NCBI GenBank assembly: GCA_029215795.1 | Contig: JARDYH010000001.1 | Span: 200,391,654-200,455,653 of the forward strand | From: Anniella stebbinsi | Taxonomy: Eukaryota > Chordata > Lepidosauria > Squamata > Anniellidae | Direction of reading: 5' to 3' | DNA length: 64,000 bases | Shown here: positions 25,161 to 49,507 of the stretch, piece by piece | How positions within the stretch are numbered: position 1 is the stretch's first letter | How the letters are laid out: each line of letters opens with the position of its first letter | Made by a program: the position numbers and the translations under genes | Notes under the pieces: generated by a model | The model's database searches: none | What the model saw: only the letters and a program-made list of their open reading frames with translations | What the model was told of the DNA's origin: nothing

Positions 25161-26103
25161 CTGGGTAAGATCCTCAAAAGAGCGCGGTTCGGATCGTACC
25201 TGGCAGAGATTGACGCGTCTGGAGGAGCAAAACATGCCAGACATTCCAGATAAGAAGACAGCAAAGAAGTCGCCAGTAAAAATTCCAACTGCAGACCCAG
25301 TTGTAATTCCAAAGACTACCAGAGGAGGGCAGCCAGACCCAATGGACGAGTTAAAGGTGGATATAAAGAAAATGCTTGTTGGGCTTGAAGAGCGCTTGGC
25401 CAAGCGCATTAAAGACACGCAAGAGGAACTTATGGAGGGCTTAACACAAGTGGTGAAGGATGTTGGAGTGCTGCAGACAGACACAAGAGCTCTGGCTGAA
25501 ACTTGCAAGAAGCATGAGGACCAAATTTCTCAACATGAACAACGCATTATCGCTATGGAGGATCGGGACAGACGAGCAAATCTGCGCATAAGAAAATATC
25601 CGGAACAAGAAAGAGAGAATTTAAAAGATTTAAGAGATACAATTCTGTCGTGGTTAAAAACACAATTTCCGGAGGGGGCCTGGGAGGAAGATGATCTTGA
25701 ACGGGTGCATCGAGTTGGTTTCAAAGGCAGAGGAGTGCTTCCAAGAGACATAATTGTTAAATTTGCAAATTATTATAAAAAAGAAAAATTGATGCAAGCA
25801 ATCAGGAAACAACCTCAACCAATGATTCAAGCAACAGCAATTGAGATTTTTCAGGATCTTTCCCCGCAGACCATCCAGTGGAGGAAGAGTGTCAAGATAT
25901 GTACAGCAGCATTGAGGAAGAAATCGATAACGTACAATTGGGGATATCCAGTATTTCTGAGATTTGCTTGGTGTGGGAAGCAAGAAAGAATAACATCGTG
26001 TGAGCAAGGAATTCAGCTGTTGGAGAAGTTGGGCATAATCGATCCCAACGACCCGGGAGAAGTAGTCCAAGAAGAAGGAGCGGTTGGAGGGGCTAGTCAA
26101 TGA
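25111..26103 (+). CDS. L1 ORF1 protein (RNA-binding chaperone)
   Basis: This 330-residue protein has the L1 ORF1p plan: a basic, disordered N-terminus, a heptad-like coiled coil (about residues 70-150, ELKVDIKKMLVGLEERL), an RRM (RRANLRIRKYPEQ through IIVKF, about 150-220) and a basic C-terminal domain. In the family it trimerises and coats L1 RNA. The ATG at 25111 lies inside the second 5' UTR unit. A downstream ATG at MPDIPD (about residue 42) is an alternative, so the first 41 residues are the least certain. The frame is open throughout. Confidence 0.9.
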   Translation: MRKKEGRQKKSSAPTPAWVRSSKERGSDRTWQRLTRLEEQNMPDIPDKKTAKKSPVKIPTADPVVIPKTTRGGQPDPMDELKVDIKKMLVGLEERLAKRIKDTQEELMEGLTQVVKDVGVLQTDTRALAETCKKHEDQISQHEQRIIAMEDRDRRANLRIRKYPEQERENLKDLRDTILSWLKTQFPEGAWEEDDLERVHRVGFKGRGVLPRDIIVKFANYYKKEKLMQAIRKQPQPMIQATAIEIFQDLSPQTIQWRKSVKICTAALRKKSITYNWGYPVFLRFAWCGKQERITSCEQGIQLLEKLGIIDPNDPGEVVQEEGAVGGASQ

Positions 26104-26375
26104 AATGGGATCAGTGGGGAAAGGGTAAAGGAGTGGAGGTTCGGACTTTGCTCGGAGGGTTGGGCCGGTTCCCCCCCCCTGAAGAGTTCTAAAATAATTG
26201 GGACCAGTGCCCAGAGGTCTGGTGAGCAGGGGGGTAAAAGGAGGGTAAGTGTAGGGGGAGGGAAGGGAGGGGGGGTGGGGGGGGATACTGAGGGTCTGTG
26301 TGGGGGGAGGGAGGGGAAGGGGGGTATGGGGTTCACCGACCGAGATCAATGGATACATATGGTTGAAATTAAGAG
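26104..26375 (+). other. L1 inter-ORF spacer with long G runs
   Basis: The spacer between ORF1 and ORF2 is dominated by G tracts, especially 26232-26326, with many runs of three to eight G. On the transcript it could form several G-quadruplexes. No start or stop overlap links the ORFs, so ORF2 translation would need reinitiation or internal entry. Confidence 0.7.
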
Positions 26376-29300
26376 ATGGAAAATAAATTGAGATGGGCAA
26401 CGTTAAATGTTAAGGGGCTAGGAACGGTGGTTAAAAGACGAAGAATTGAAACAATGTTGAAAAGGGAAAAAATTGATATAATCTTCTTGCAGGAAACTCA
26501 TCAGACAAAGGAGGGGGTTAATGAGTTGCGAATGAGGGAAATAGGAGTGTATGAAAAGTCATGTGGTACTTCCAAAGCGAGAGGTGTGGCAACCATAATC
26601 TCGAAGAAATGTGGTATTGACATTCAAAGTGTAAAGAAAGATAAGAATGGAAGGATCCTTATAATCTACTGTACGATGGAAGGGGAAGAATTTGTGTTGA
26701 TTAATGTCTACGCTCCAAATGGGAATCAAATGGAATTCCTTAAAGAAGTGTTTGATATGGGGGGAGATTTAGGGAACAAAAATATTGTGATGGCAGGAGA
26801 TTTTAATATGGTAATTCATAAAGGGAAAGATAGGGATAATATTATTAGAGATGCTAGAGGTGGGGGGAAGACGGAATTAGCTAAATTAATGGAGGGGAAA
26901 GAATTAAGGGATGTATGGAGAGTATTAAAAGGAGAAGAGAGGAAATATACCTTTTACTCACCTAGATTTAAGAGTTATTCAAGGATTGATTATATATTTA
27001 TATCAAAGAATATGCTATCAAATTTAATAGATTGCGATATAGGAGTAATAAAGATCACTGACCATGCATTAATGTCGATGGAGATGAAGAGGAAGAAGGA
27101 TTATAAACAAGCAAAGAGATGGAGAATGGATGGAAGAATTTTTAAAAATAAAAATATAGTAGAGAAATTTAAAAAGGAAGTACAGGAAATATGGCAGATA
27201 AATGAAAAAGGAGTTAATGCGCAAGGATTATTATGGGATACAATGAAAGCAGTAATAAGAGGGATGTGTATTAGGGAAATGTCCACACTTAAAAAGCAAC
27301 AGGAAGTACGTAATAAAAACGTTGAAGAAGAGATAAGGAGACTAGAGGACAGATTAAGGGAGACTAAAGATAAGCGGTTATATGCCTTAATTCAAGCTAA
27401 GAAAAAGGAATTGGAGACAGAAGAATTAGAACAGGTTCAGAAGAACTTGTTGTATTTAAAGAGAGATTTTTTTGAATATAATAACAGAAATTCCAAAATG
27501 CTGGCTAGATCCACGCGGTCAGAGAAGGCTAAGAATATGATAGGGACAATTAGAGATAAATTAGGGAATAGATGTAATTTAATGAAAGATAAATTAAAAA
27601 TTTTTCAGGAATTTTATAAAGAACTATATGCATCAGAGGCGGTTACAAATGATAAGATACAGGAATATGTAGAAAGAAATTGGAAAATAAGACTGGATGA
27701 TCAAGATAAAGAGAGTATGGAAGCCTTGGTTACTGAGAAAGAAATAGAGGGAATTATTGCAAAACTAAAAGGAGGTAAGTCTCCGGGGATTGATGGACTG
27801 GGGCCGGAATTTTATAAAATATTTAAGGATATTTTAATACCTAGATTATTAAAATTATATAATAATATAATAGAAGGAGGAAGGACCCCGCCATCTTGGG
27901 ATCAGTCCATGGTTATTTTAATACAGAAGCCAGGCAAGGATATGACGGATCCAGCATCTTATAGACCAATATCTTTAATAAATCAGGATGCAAAAATATT
28001 TTCAGCAATAATGGCTAAAAGAATGGGTTCATTTATTTTTAAATATATAAAAAATGATCAATGTGGATTTATTGTTGGTAGGAAAATGCCAAATTTAATT
28101 GGGAGGGTTATAAATACAATAAATATTATAAAAAGAAGAAAGTTAAAAGCAGGATTAGTAGCTTTGGATATTTTCAAAGCCTTTGATTGCGTGGAATGGC
28201 CAGCGTTAAAAATAATAATAAAAACGTTTGGGTTTGGAAATAAATTTATGGGAGTGATTAATCAGATGTATAAAAATAATAAAGCGGAAATAATGGTTAA
28301 TGATGGGTTAACGCAACAAATAAATCTAGCTCGAGGAACTAGGCAAGGATGTCCACTTTCGCCGATTTTATTTGCAGTAGTTATAGAAATTTTAGCAAAT
28401 GTAATTAGGGAAGATGATAGATTAAAGGGGATAGGTAGTAATGATAAGATTAAAGTAAATATGTTTGCGGATGATACGTTGCTGACATTAGAAGATCCCC
28501 TTGAAAGCGGGGATCTGATTCAGAAACATCTGAGAGAATTTGGGGAAATTACAGGATTACAAGTTAATTGGGGAAAGTCAGAAATGATGTTGTATAATTA
28601 TAACAAGGAAGAGATGGAGAAATGTAAAGCTAATTTAGGATTAGGATATAAAAATATAATACGATATTTAGGAGTTAATATAGATAGAGAATTAAATAGA
28701 CTAGAGGAACTTAACTTAGTAAGGTTAAGGAAAGAGGTAGGGGAGAAGTTACAGATATATAGAAAATTAAAACATTCTTGGTTTGGTAGAATAGCGGTTA
28801 TTAAAATGAATATATTACCTAAGATTAATTTTTTGTTTAGAATGTTACCTATTAGAATATCAGCGGCTGAGATTAAAAGTTGGCAAAATATGATTAATGC
28901 TTATTGTAATGGGGATAAAAGAGCTAGGATAAATAAGGGGTTATGGTATAAGGCTCAAAAGAAAGGAGGTCTAGGACTTCCGAATATTAAGAATTATTAT
29001 ATTGCGAACCAGTTAAGATATGTTATTCATGCTATTTTAGGGGAACAAGACATGGAATGGTTAGAATCGCAAACAGTAAAGGTGGAGTATAAATTACGAA
29101 ATATATTTTTTACTAAAATGCAAAAGAAAGAATTCAAAGTACTGGACAACCCATTGTTGGAAAATATATTAATGATCTGGGAGAAGTATAGAGGGAAGTT
29201 GATACCAGGGGAGTCTCCGCTTGCCCCAGTTGTAGTAGTGGGTAACTTCCCAAGTGTATTAAAATCAGAGATAGAAGGGAGTCTGAAAGAACTAGATATT

Positions 29301-30221
29301 ATTAAATTAAGGAATTGGATGGAAAAGATGAAGGATAGTGAGCATATTAAAAACTTATTTAAAGGACAAAAGCTAGCGTGGTTCAAGTGTTTGCAGCTGT
29401 TAAAATGGACACAGGATTGGACCACAAAGAATAAGGAATGTAGAAACAATACTAGATTTGAAGATTTAATTGAACAATCGTGGGATAAAGAAGAAGCTAG
29501 AGCTAAGAAAGGACTCACTAGTGAGATATATAAAATATTAATAGAGGAAGAATTTCAGGACTCACTTAAGGTCATAAAAGAGGTTTGGGAAGAAGATATA
29601 AGGGGGAAAATTAATGAAGATAATTGGGGGAGGATATGGAATGGAAGAATGTTAAAGGTATTGTCGATTAGAATTAAGGAGAATTATTATAAGACAGTTT
29701 GGAGATGGTATTTAACACCTGTTAGATTTCACCAGATTGATAAAAAATTGCCCAAGAATTGCTGGAGGGGGTGTCAGGAGGTTGGGACATATTTTCATAT
29801 GTGGTGGAGCTGTGAACAAGTACAAAAATTTTGGGTAAGGGTTTGTAAAGAAATAAGTGATATAATTGGAAGTAGGTTGGAATTAAACCCGAAGCTAGCT
29901 CTACTAGCAATATGGGATAGTAGGAATAAGGATGTAATAAATAAAGAATTGGTAAACAACCTCCTGGCACCTGTTAGAATACTGATTGCTAAAAATTGGA
30001 AAGGGCAACGAAGTTATACAATAGAAGAGTGGTATAAAGAAATTTGGGATTTAGCTTTGAATGATATGTTGACGTGTAAAATGAAAATAAAGAGGGGAAT
30101 GTCCAGGAAGAGTGATTTTGGGGAAATATGGACGCCCCTTTTGAATTACGTTTTAAGATCGGGGAAGGGACAATTGCCTTCAAAAGAATCATTAAAATTT
30201 TGGAAAGAGGATGAAGGATAA
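26376..30221 (+). CDS. L1 ORF2 protein (endonuclease and reverse transcriptase)
   Basis: This 1281-residue protein carries an apurinic-like endonuclease (about 5-235) with FLQETH, AGDFN, RIDYIFIS and TDHALM. The reverse transcriptase (about 470-740) has SPGIDGLGPEF, ASYRPISL, ALDIFKAFD, GTRQGCPLSPILF and FADDTLL (Asp699, Asp700). The C-terminal zinc knuckle is C1129-x3-C1133-x7-H1141-x4-C1146. All catalytic signatures are present and the length is normal for vertebrate L1 ORF2p. It nicks target DNA and reverse transcribes its RNA there. Strong A-richness on the coding strand is typical of L1. Confidence 0.96.
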   Translation: MENKLRWATLNVKGLGTVVKRRRIETMLKREKIDIIFLQETHQTKEGVNELRMREIGVYEKSCGTSKARGVATIISKKCGIDIQSVKKDKNGRILIIYCTMEGEEFVLINVYAPNGNQMEFLKEVFDMGGDLGNKNIVMAGDFNMVIHKGKDRDNIIRDARGGGKTELAKLMEGKELRDVWRVLKGEERKYTFYSPRFKSYSRIDYIFISKNMLSNLIDCDIGVIKITDHALMSMEMKRKKDYKQAKRWRMDGRIFKNKNIVEKFKKEVQEIWQINEKGVNAQGLLWDTMKAVIRGMCIREMSTLKKQQEVRNKNVEEEIRRLEDRLRETKDKRLYALIQAKKKELETEELEQVQKNLLYLKRDFFEYNNRNSKMLARSTRSEKAKNMIGTIRDKLGNRCNLMKDKLKIFQEFYKELYASEAVTNDKIQEYVERNWKIRLDDQDKESMEALVTEKEIEGIIAKLKGGKSPGIDGLGPEFYKIFKDILIPRLLKLYNNIIEGGRTPPSWDQSMVILIQKPGKDMTDPASYRPISLINQDAKIFSAIMAKRMGSFIFKYIKNDQCGFIVGRKMPNLIGRVINTINIIKRRKLKAGLVALDIFKAFDCVEWPALKIIIKTFGFGNKFMGVINQMYKNNKAEIMVNDGLTQQINLARGTRQGCPLSPILFAVVIEILANVIREDDRLKGIGSNDKIKVNMFADDTLLTLEDPLESGDLIQKHLREFGEITGLQVNWGKSEMMLYNYNKEEMEKCKANLGLGYKNIIRYLGVNIDRELNRLEELNLVRLRKEVGEKLQIYRKLKHSWFGRIAVIKMNILPKINFLFRMLPIRISAAEIKSWQNMINAYCNGDKRARINKGLWYKAQKKGGLGLPNIKNYYIANQLRYVIHAILGEQDMEWLESQTVKVEYKLRNIFFTKMQKKEFKVLDNPLLENILMIWEKYRGKLIPGESPLAPVVVVGNFPSVLKSEIEGSLKELDIIKLRNWMEKMKDSEHIKNLFKGQKLAWFKCLQLLKWTQDWTTKNKECRNNTRFEDLIEQSWDKEEARAKKGLTSEIYKILIEEEFQDSLKVIKEVWEEDIRGKINEDNWGRIWNGRMLKVLSIRIKENYYKTVWRWYLTPVRFHQIDKKLPKNCWRGCQEVGTYFHMWWSCEQVQKFWVRVCKEISDIIGSRLELNPKLALLAIWDSRNKDVINKELVNNLLAPVRILIAKNWKGQRSYTIEEWYKEIWDLALNDMLTCKMKIKRGMSRKSDFGEIWTPLLNYVLRSGKGQLPSKESLKFWKEDEG

Positions 30222-30382
30222 TGAGACGGTCTCGGAAGGGGGGGGGACCACGGGGGGTAGTTGAGGGGGGAATTGGTTTTATGTTATTGTATGTTATATT
30301 ATTGTTTATTTGTGTATGTGTTTGTTGGAAAAATTAATAAAAATATTAATCACAAAAAAACAAAAAACAAAAAACAAAAAAA

Positions 30383-30397
30383 AACACCCATAATTTC
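30383..30397 (+). repeat. L1 target-site duplication, 3' copy
   Basis: This is an exact copy of 24318-24332, directly after the A-rich tail. The first one or two A residues could equally belong to the tail. Confidence 0.88.
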
Positions 30398-31145
30398 CTC
30401 TCAAGAGATAGTTCTTGTGGGGTGGCAGGGATTTTTTTTTGGTGGATGGGTGGGGGGAGCGAGAGGGAGCCTTCACAGTGAGACTGGAGCAAGGTGACAG
30501 ATGGCAAATGTGCTTCTGCACCTTGCTCACAGGAAAAAGTAGGGGTAAGTCCTCGACTTTTTTCAACTGGAGCTTTGGGGGAATGCCCTGGGACGGCTCC
30601 GCAATGACTGCTGCGTCTTATAAATGACACAGCACTACTGCAGATCCATCCCTGGGCTTTCCCGGGCTTTCCCCTTGTTAAGAACCCCCAGGTGGTCAAA
30701 AGAGACGGGGGTATAAGTCATGATGAGCTGAAGAAATTACCTGTGTGTTATTGAGAAGGATGCCTACTAGTTGCTTTTCTTAGTGCCCCAGCCAGGATAC
30801 CCATTTTTGAATTGGGTGTGCAGTTGTAGTCCCCTTGGTGGCAATATTAGAAGATTAACCTTTTTGGGGAAGATAGTACGATACTTACTCACCCATTCAG
30901 TGAAGGGAATTGCTTTGGGATTGTTCCTTCCATGTGCCCTGTTTCTGATCCTGCAAGGAAAAATAAACCATGAGTGTTTGGCCAATACTGGTAATGAGTA
31001 ATATGCTTGGTGTTCACCAACAAAAGTGTCTGTGCTTCCCATTGCATTTTCCAGTACATGGTGGGAGTACACTTGTATGTAGGGATTTATGGCTAACAGA
31101 GCCTTCCTTCATGCAATCGCCATAAACTATCCCATAGGAGACATT

Positions 31146-31654
31146 GGCTCAGTTCGGACGACATATTAAGCAACGGAGGGGTAAATAATGTACTGACCGT
31201 GTGTTAGGCAGGAGGAGTTCCACAGACGACATGCTGCAGCCAGCGCTGCTTGGAACCGGCAAATGCCCCGGCTGCTACGAACTTGTGGCGGCTATTTTGG
31301 TTGCACCCTCTCCTCCGTGTGTCCCCCAGCCATATCCCAGCATGCACCATGAGTTCTGCCGGCTGCATAGAGCGGCTGGGGTTTTTTGGCTGCTCTAGGC
31401 AGCAGAACTCTATTCCGAAACGGAATAGTCCACGGAGAGAGGGGGGGCTGAATTCGGATGACACTTTAAACAACGGGGCTTCGGGCTAAACAACGTGCAA
31501 GCCCGTTGTTTCGCTCCATTGTTTAAAGTGCCTGATTAACGTACTGTCAGTTGTGTATGCGTTGTGTGTTGCCCTCCAGATGACACAATAAGCAGCACAA
31601 CTGACGATTGTTCCCCCCCTCTTCTGTTGCCGAATGTGTCGTCTGAACTGAGCC
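31146..31654. mobile_element. MITE with TTCGGACGAC inverted ends, 509 bp
   Basis: The termini ggctcagttcggacgaca and tgtcgtctgaactgagcc are near-perfect inverted repeats with att duplicated outside. An internal ggctgaattcggatgacac at 31446 looks like the end of a second nested copy. The element lies 0.75 kb downstream of the L1. Confidence 0.82.
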
Positions 31655-33139
31655 ATTGTTTCAGCTTGTTGAAGAGTTAAGTCAGTACGCTGATTGTCCA
31701 TATTGCAGGGGGCGGGGAGGAGACATTCTGACCAGGAGTGTTGGGAGTGCTCTGCACACTTTGAGATGCTGGCTGAAGCCAGATGAGGAAGATTGGGGAT
31801 GTTTGAGAGCCCATGGTTTAAGATGAGTCTTTTCTGGTGAGTCCTCTCCTTGCTTACCTGTCTGGGGATCACCAACAACTTCAATGGAAGTGTTTTATGT
31901 CACCTCTTTTACACAGGCATAATATTACATTGCCCTTATGGAGTGATACCAGCCTCTAAGTAAGTGTAGCATCATTCCTTCTAATAGCGAACTCAAGCTG
32001 GTAGATGCTGAGCTATGTAGCCAAAATGGGACTTCTGAAAAATAAGAGGGTAGTATCAGTATGTCTAAAGAAATTAAAAGTTAGCAGAAGTACAACCCCC
32101 TACTAAGTGGGCACATACCCAATTTCCAGAACAGCCCAATGATTGCACCTGCCCAGTAACTACAAAACACAGTGTCGATTGGTAAAGAAAACCGGTTGGT
32201 GGTCATGAAATGGAATGGAGTATATTGGAGGGCATGGCTGGCTGGAATGCTGAACAGGAGCACTCCTGTTGTTGCAGGTCTGGGTTTCTCTTAAGTTTCA
32301 CTCCTCTTCTGGGACCCCTCCAACTCCACCCATTTTGGCCCTCATGATGGTTATGTTCTGTCAACGCCAGTGTAATGCTTTGTTTTGCTGGTGCAAGACA
32401 ATTTAATGATCATATCCTCATCTAACTGGTGCAAGCTGGAATTGCACTGTTCGTTTTTAATATGAAAAACATATATCTGTAGCGAATATTCTAGTGGAAT
32501 CTCGAAATATAGAATGAACTCTGATCACCACAAGATGGTGCTGTGCATTCTAGCTTGGATCATAAATTCACTACACCTTGTATTTTACCATCTGGTTATT
32601 ACAAGTTCAACCATTAGAATTTCAGTGATAGTATAAGCCAGCAAGTTCTTTCATTTGACATTTATTATGAGACTGATTTAGGCAGCACAACTGGAGTTTT
32701 TTTTTTAAAAAAAATTGGCAACAGTTGTTTCTATACTACTCTTCCAAGTTTTCTAGTTGAGCTCTTTAAATAAGTCTCACAATAAATATAGGAAGAATGA
32801 GCTTCAGAAGAGGTAGCTGGAGAAAGCAGAACTGACTCTAGAAATGTTCAGAATGTTCAGAAATAGCAAGAATGCATCTGTGTGAGGTAGAGAGGGAAAA
32901 ACTGAAGATACTTTTATTTTAGTCTTAAAGCATTATTTATTTATTTTATTCAATTTATATCCCACTTATATACAGAATACCCTGGGCAGGTATATCCCTT
33001 CTGTAAATAGATAAGGTACTCCAATATAATATACCACTACTACTATTTATTTTCCCCCTTCTCCTTATTTCCAAAAAGAGAGAAAATTGTGTAATTCTTT
33101 GCCATTACTCAGCCCCAGAATCTGTTTTCAATACCAGTC

Positions 33140-33218
33140 TAAGACTGCAATCTTATACCCACTTACCTTGGAGAAAGCCAATGAAGTCAATGGGACTTAC
33201 TTCTGAGTAGGCATGTAT
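33140..33218. repeat. Short palindromic interspersed repeat
   Basis: gactgcaatcttatacccac and caatgggacttacttctgag identify the same family; the right end is eroded. Confidence 0.64.
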
Positions 33219-34551
33219 AGTCGGCCCTAGAATGTGTGAAACAATAAAGGTGCTTCTGTACATATGTAGAGTACCTTCACCTCACCACTGAGTACTTATA
33301 GTCCATACTTTCTAAAGACTTAAATGAAGGCACTCCAGTTATGCCACAGCTACCATGCAATTCTGAGCCTAAGCTATGTCTCTTCAGCAGTTTGTAGACT
33401 GAGAAAAATTTCCTGCAGTGCAGGGTAAGAACATTTTCTTTTACATGAGCAGAACATGGATGTTTCTCAGGAAGCTAGAAGCAGGTAGTAGCTTGGTTTT
33501 AAGCCAATGAATGATTTGGGTGCCCCTCCTGGGCTGAGGCATGGTGGGTGGTGACTGGGGGGAAGGAGGAGGTCTTCTCTGCTGTGGCCTCCTACCTTTA
33601 GAATGCTCTTCCAAATCAGTCTTGTCTGGTGCTACTTTAATGTCTTTCAGATACCAGGGGAAGACCTTCCTATTTTCCCAGGCTTTTAAATTGAAGGGTG
33701 GGATGAAATATATAGAATAAATAAAGCAGGGGAAAGTATTAGCAGTGCAATCTTAGGTGTGTTTACTTGGATCCAACATTGTGCTCAATGGGACTTTCTC
33801 CCTAGTGAGTGTTTTTTTCTCAGGATTGCAACCTCAATATTGCATGTGACCCATACCAATGCAAGATAGTGCAACCTGTAACAATAAAAGAAAACCCGCG
33901 ACTTGCATAACACTGGCTGGACCTAGCCACTACAAGCTTGCTAGGCAAGGCGTCATCATGTGGGTCCTAAAGTGTGACATGAGTAAATTGTAACAGGTAC
34001 GCTCTAGAAAAGGGGTGTTGAACCTCTTTTGGAGAAGCTCTTGGGAGGCTGCATTCCAATGGTTGGTAAGGGCGGGGCCAAAACTGCCAGCATATTTTAG
34101 CTTAAAGTTCTCACTACTAGTAAGCCTTATGGGAGGCATTTCAGCCTTTTAGAAAGGGGAAAAACCTGTACAATAGCCAGGAAGAGTGCCAGATGTTTGG
34201 GGGTTGGGGAAAAGGGGTGAGGCCAAAGGCCATCTTGGGACCCTGAGGTAATCCTGCTCTAGAAAGCGGTTCCAATGCAGGCTTCCCAAAGAACACTGAT
34301 GCAGGCATTTAGATCCACATAGGATTGTCATATGTTATGATTTGCATACTAAAGGTAAATGGGAATGTTGACATGAAAATGCCTGTCTTGTAGAAATGTT
34401 ACCATGCGCTAAGGAATCCTGTGAAGTGACTGAAAGCAGCTACCTTGTGTACTGTTTGACTCAGTCCTTTTGGGGCTATTTGACTTTAGTCTTGAAGCAT
34501 GTTACCAGGGGCCTGTGTCTGTGCTGTGGAATTAAGAGCGATCCCTTATGT

Positions 34552-34683
34552 CAGTAATGGGGAATGTGGGGCCCTCCTGCAGTTGTTGGAGTGCAATTCC
34601 TATCAGCCCTAGCTGGCATAGCCAATGGTGAAGGATGATGAGAGTTGCAGTCCAACAACACCAGGAAAAATGCACATTTCCCT
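34552..34683. mobile_element. hAT-like MITE just upstream of the FTCDNL1 start
   Basis: cagtaatggggaatgtgg, gagtgcaattcctatcagcc and gagagttgcagtccaacaac follow the family order. It ends about 27 bp before the acceptor of the first coding exon, so it contributes to the intron end. Confidence 0.7.
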
Positions 34684-34719
34684 AGCCCTACCTTGTTTTC
34701 CTTTGTTGCAGGAATGATA

Positions 34720-48650
<13,931 letters not shown>

Positions 48651-49174
48651 CCCATGGTGTTGGCAAACTCTGGAGGATCAGGGGTGGAGTGTTGATGTGA
48701 CAGCCTTTTTGTTTGTTTTTAAGTTTGCCTCCTTGCTAATTCAGAGGCAAGGTTGTGCCTTTACTGGGTGAAGTACCGTGACAAATGCACACTGGCAAAA
48801 TTGGAAGAGACCATTATGTCACAAAATATGATTGTGTATTGTTGATAAGAATTCATTCTGTTTCGTAGGACTGCCATTCTTAATAACCTGTGTATTAGCT
48901 ATGTATGCTATAAGCTAGCTTGAAGTCCAAACAGTCAAGATGCACAGGTGTGTGTTTAAGATAAAAGAACTAGAGCTATTGTTAGGGTTGGATGGTAAAA
49001 CTAGGAGGAGTGGTATGACCGGGTCCAAAACTTAGGATGAGGTCATCGCCATAGGGGTTATAAAAGGCAAAGGTTTGATCTGATTGCCCAGAGAGATCCC
49101 GGGAGAACAAGAAGCCTGCCAAACATGATTACCTGAGCTCTGTCAGCCATGCTTGCCAGATAGGTAACAATAAG

Positions 49175-49325
49175 TTCTTCTTCGTGGTCTCTGTGCATCA
49201 CACATATGGGCTCGTGCCGGCGCCGAGCTCGCTTCGGGAAACTTCTATGTAGCTAGGATTTTAGGCGGGAACCCCTCCCCCCACCGTCCTACCGCGCATG
49301 CTCAGGGTCCCGCCTACCTCAGTTC
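49175..49325 (+). repeat. DIRS left inverted terminal repeat
   Basis: From about 49200 inward this repeat is nearly identical to the complement of the right terminal repeat (shared cacacatatgggctcg through cctacctcagttc). Its outermost 25 bp are more divergent and resemble the right copy only in part, which is usual for DIRS ends. Confidence 0.9.
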
Positions 49326-49507
49326 TTCTTCGACCGCTTCGCTGATCGCCTCGCGGGAGACTTCCTCCGTCATCGGAGACCTGTAAGAAGAGCAAATTCT
49401 TGTTGTTAGTTGTTAGTTAGCTAGGTTCTAGTTGTTAATAATCTTAAAAAAAACAAAAAAAAACATATATAGTTATATTTAGTTAGAGAGTTTTTCCTCT
49501 GCGGCCT

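Larger units (their letters stand above)
24333..30382 (+). mobile_element. Full-length L1 LINE with both ORFs open
   Basis: This 6.05-kb non-LTR retrotransposon has every part of an autonomous L1: a 5' UTR (24333-25110), ORF1 (25111-26103), a G-rich spacer, ORF2 (26376-30221), a G-rich 3' UTR and an A-rich tail (to about 30382). The 15-bp flanks 24318-24332 and 30383-30397 (aacacccataatttc) are identical, marking a recent target-primed insertion. No stop or frameshift is visible in either ORF. It lies in sense orientation upstream of the FTCDNL1 coding exons, perhaps in its first intron. Confidence 0.95.
30398..34551. other. Interval from L1 to FTCDNL1 with no recognised gene
   Basis: It contains a 509-bp MITE and several short palindromic repeats, but no exon I recognise. 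The untranslated first exon of FTCDNL1 could lie here or at the C2orf69 CpG block. Confidence 0.5.

Noticed and set aside
25654..26400. Long minus-strand frame of 248 codons under L1 ORF1
   Set aside because: It is proline-rich low complexity produced by the complement of G tracts, an antisense shadow with no domain.
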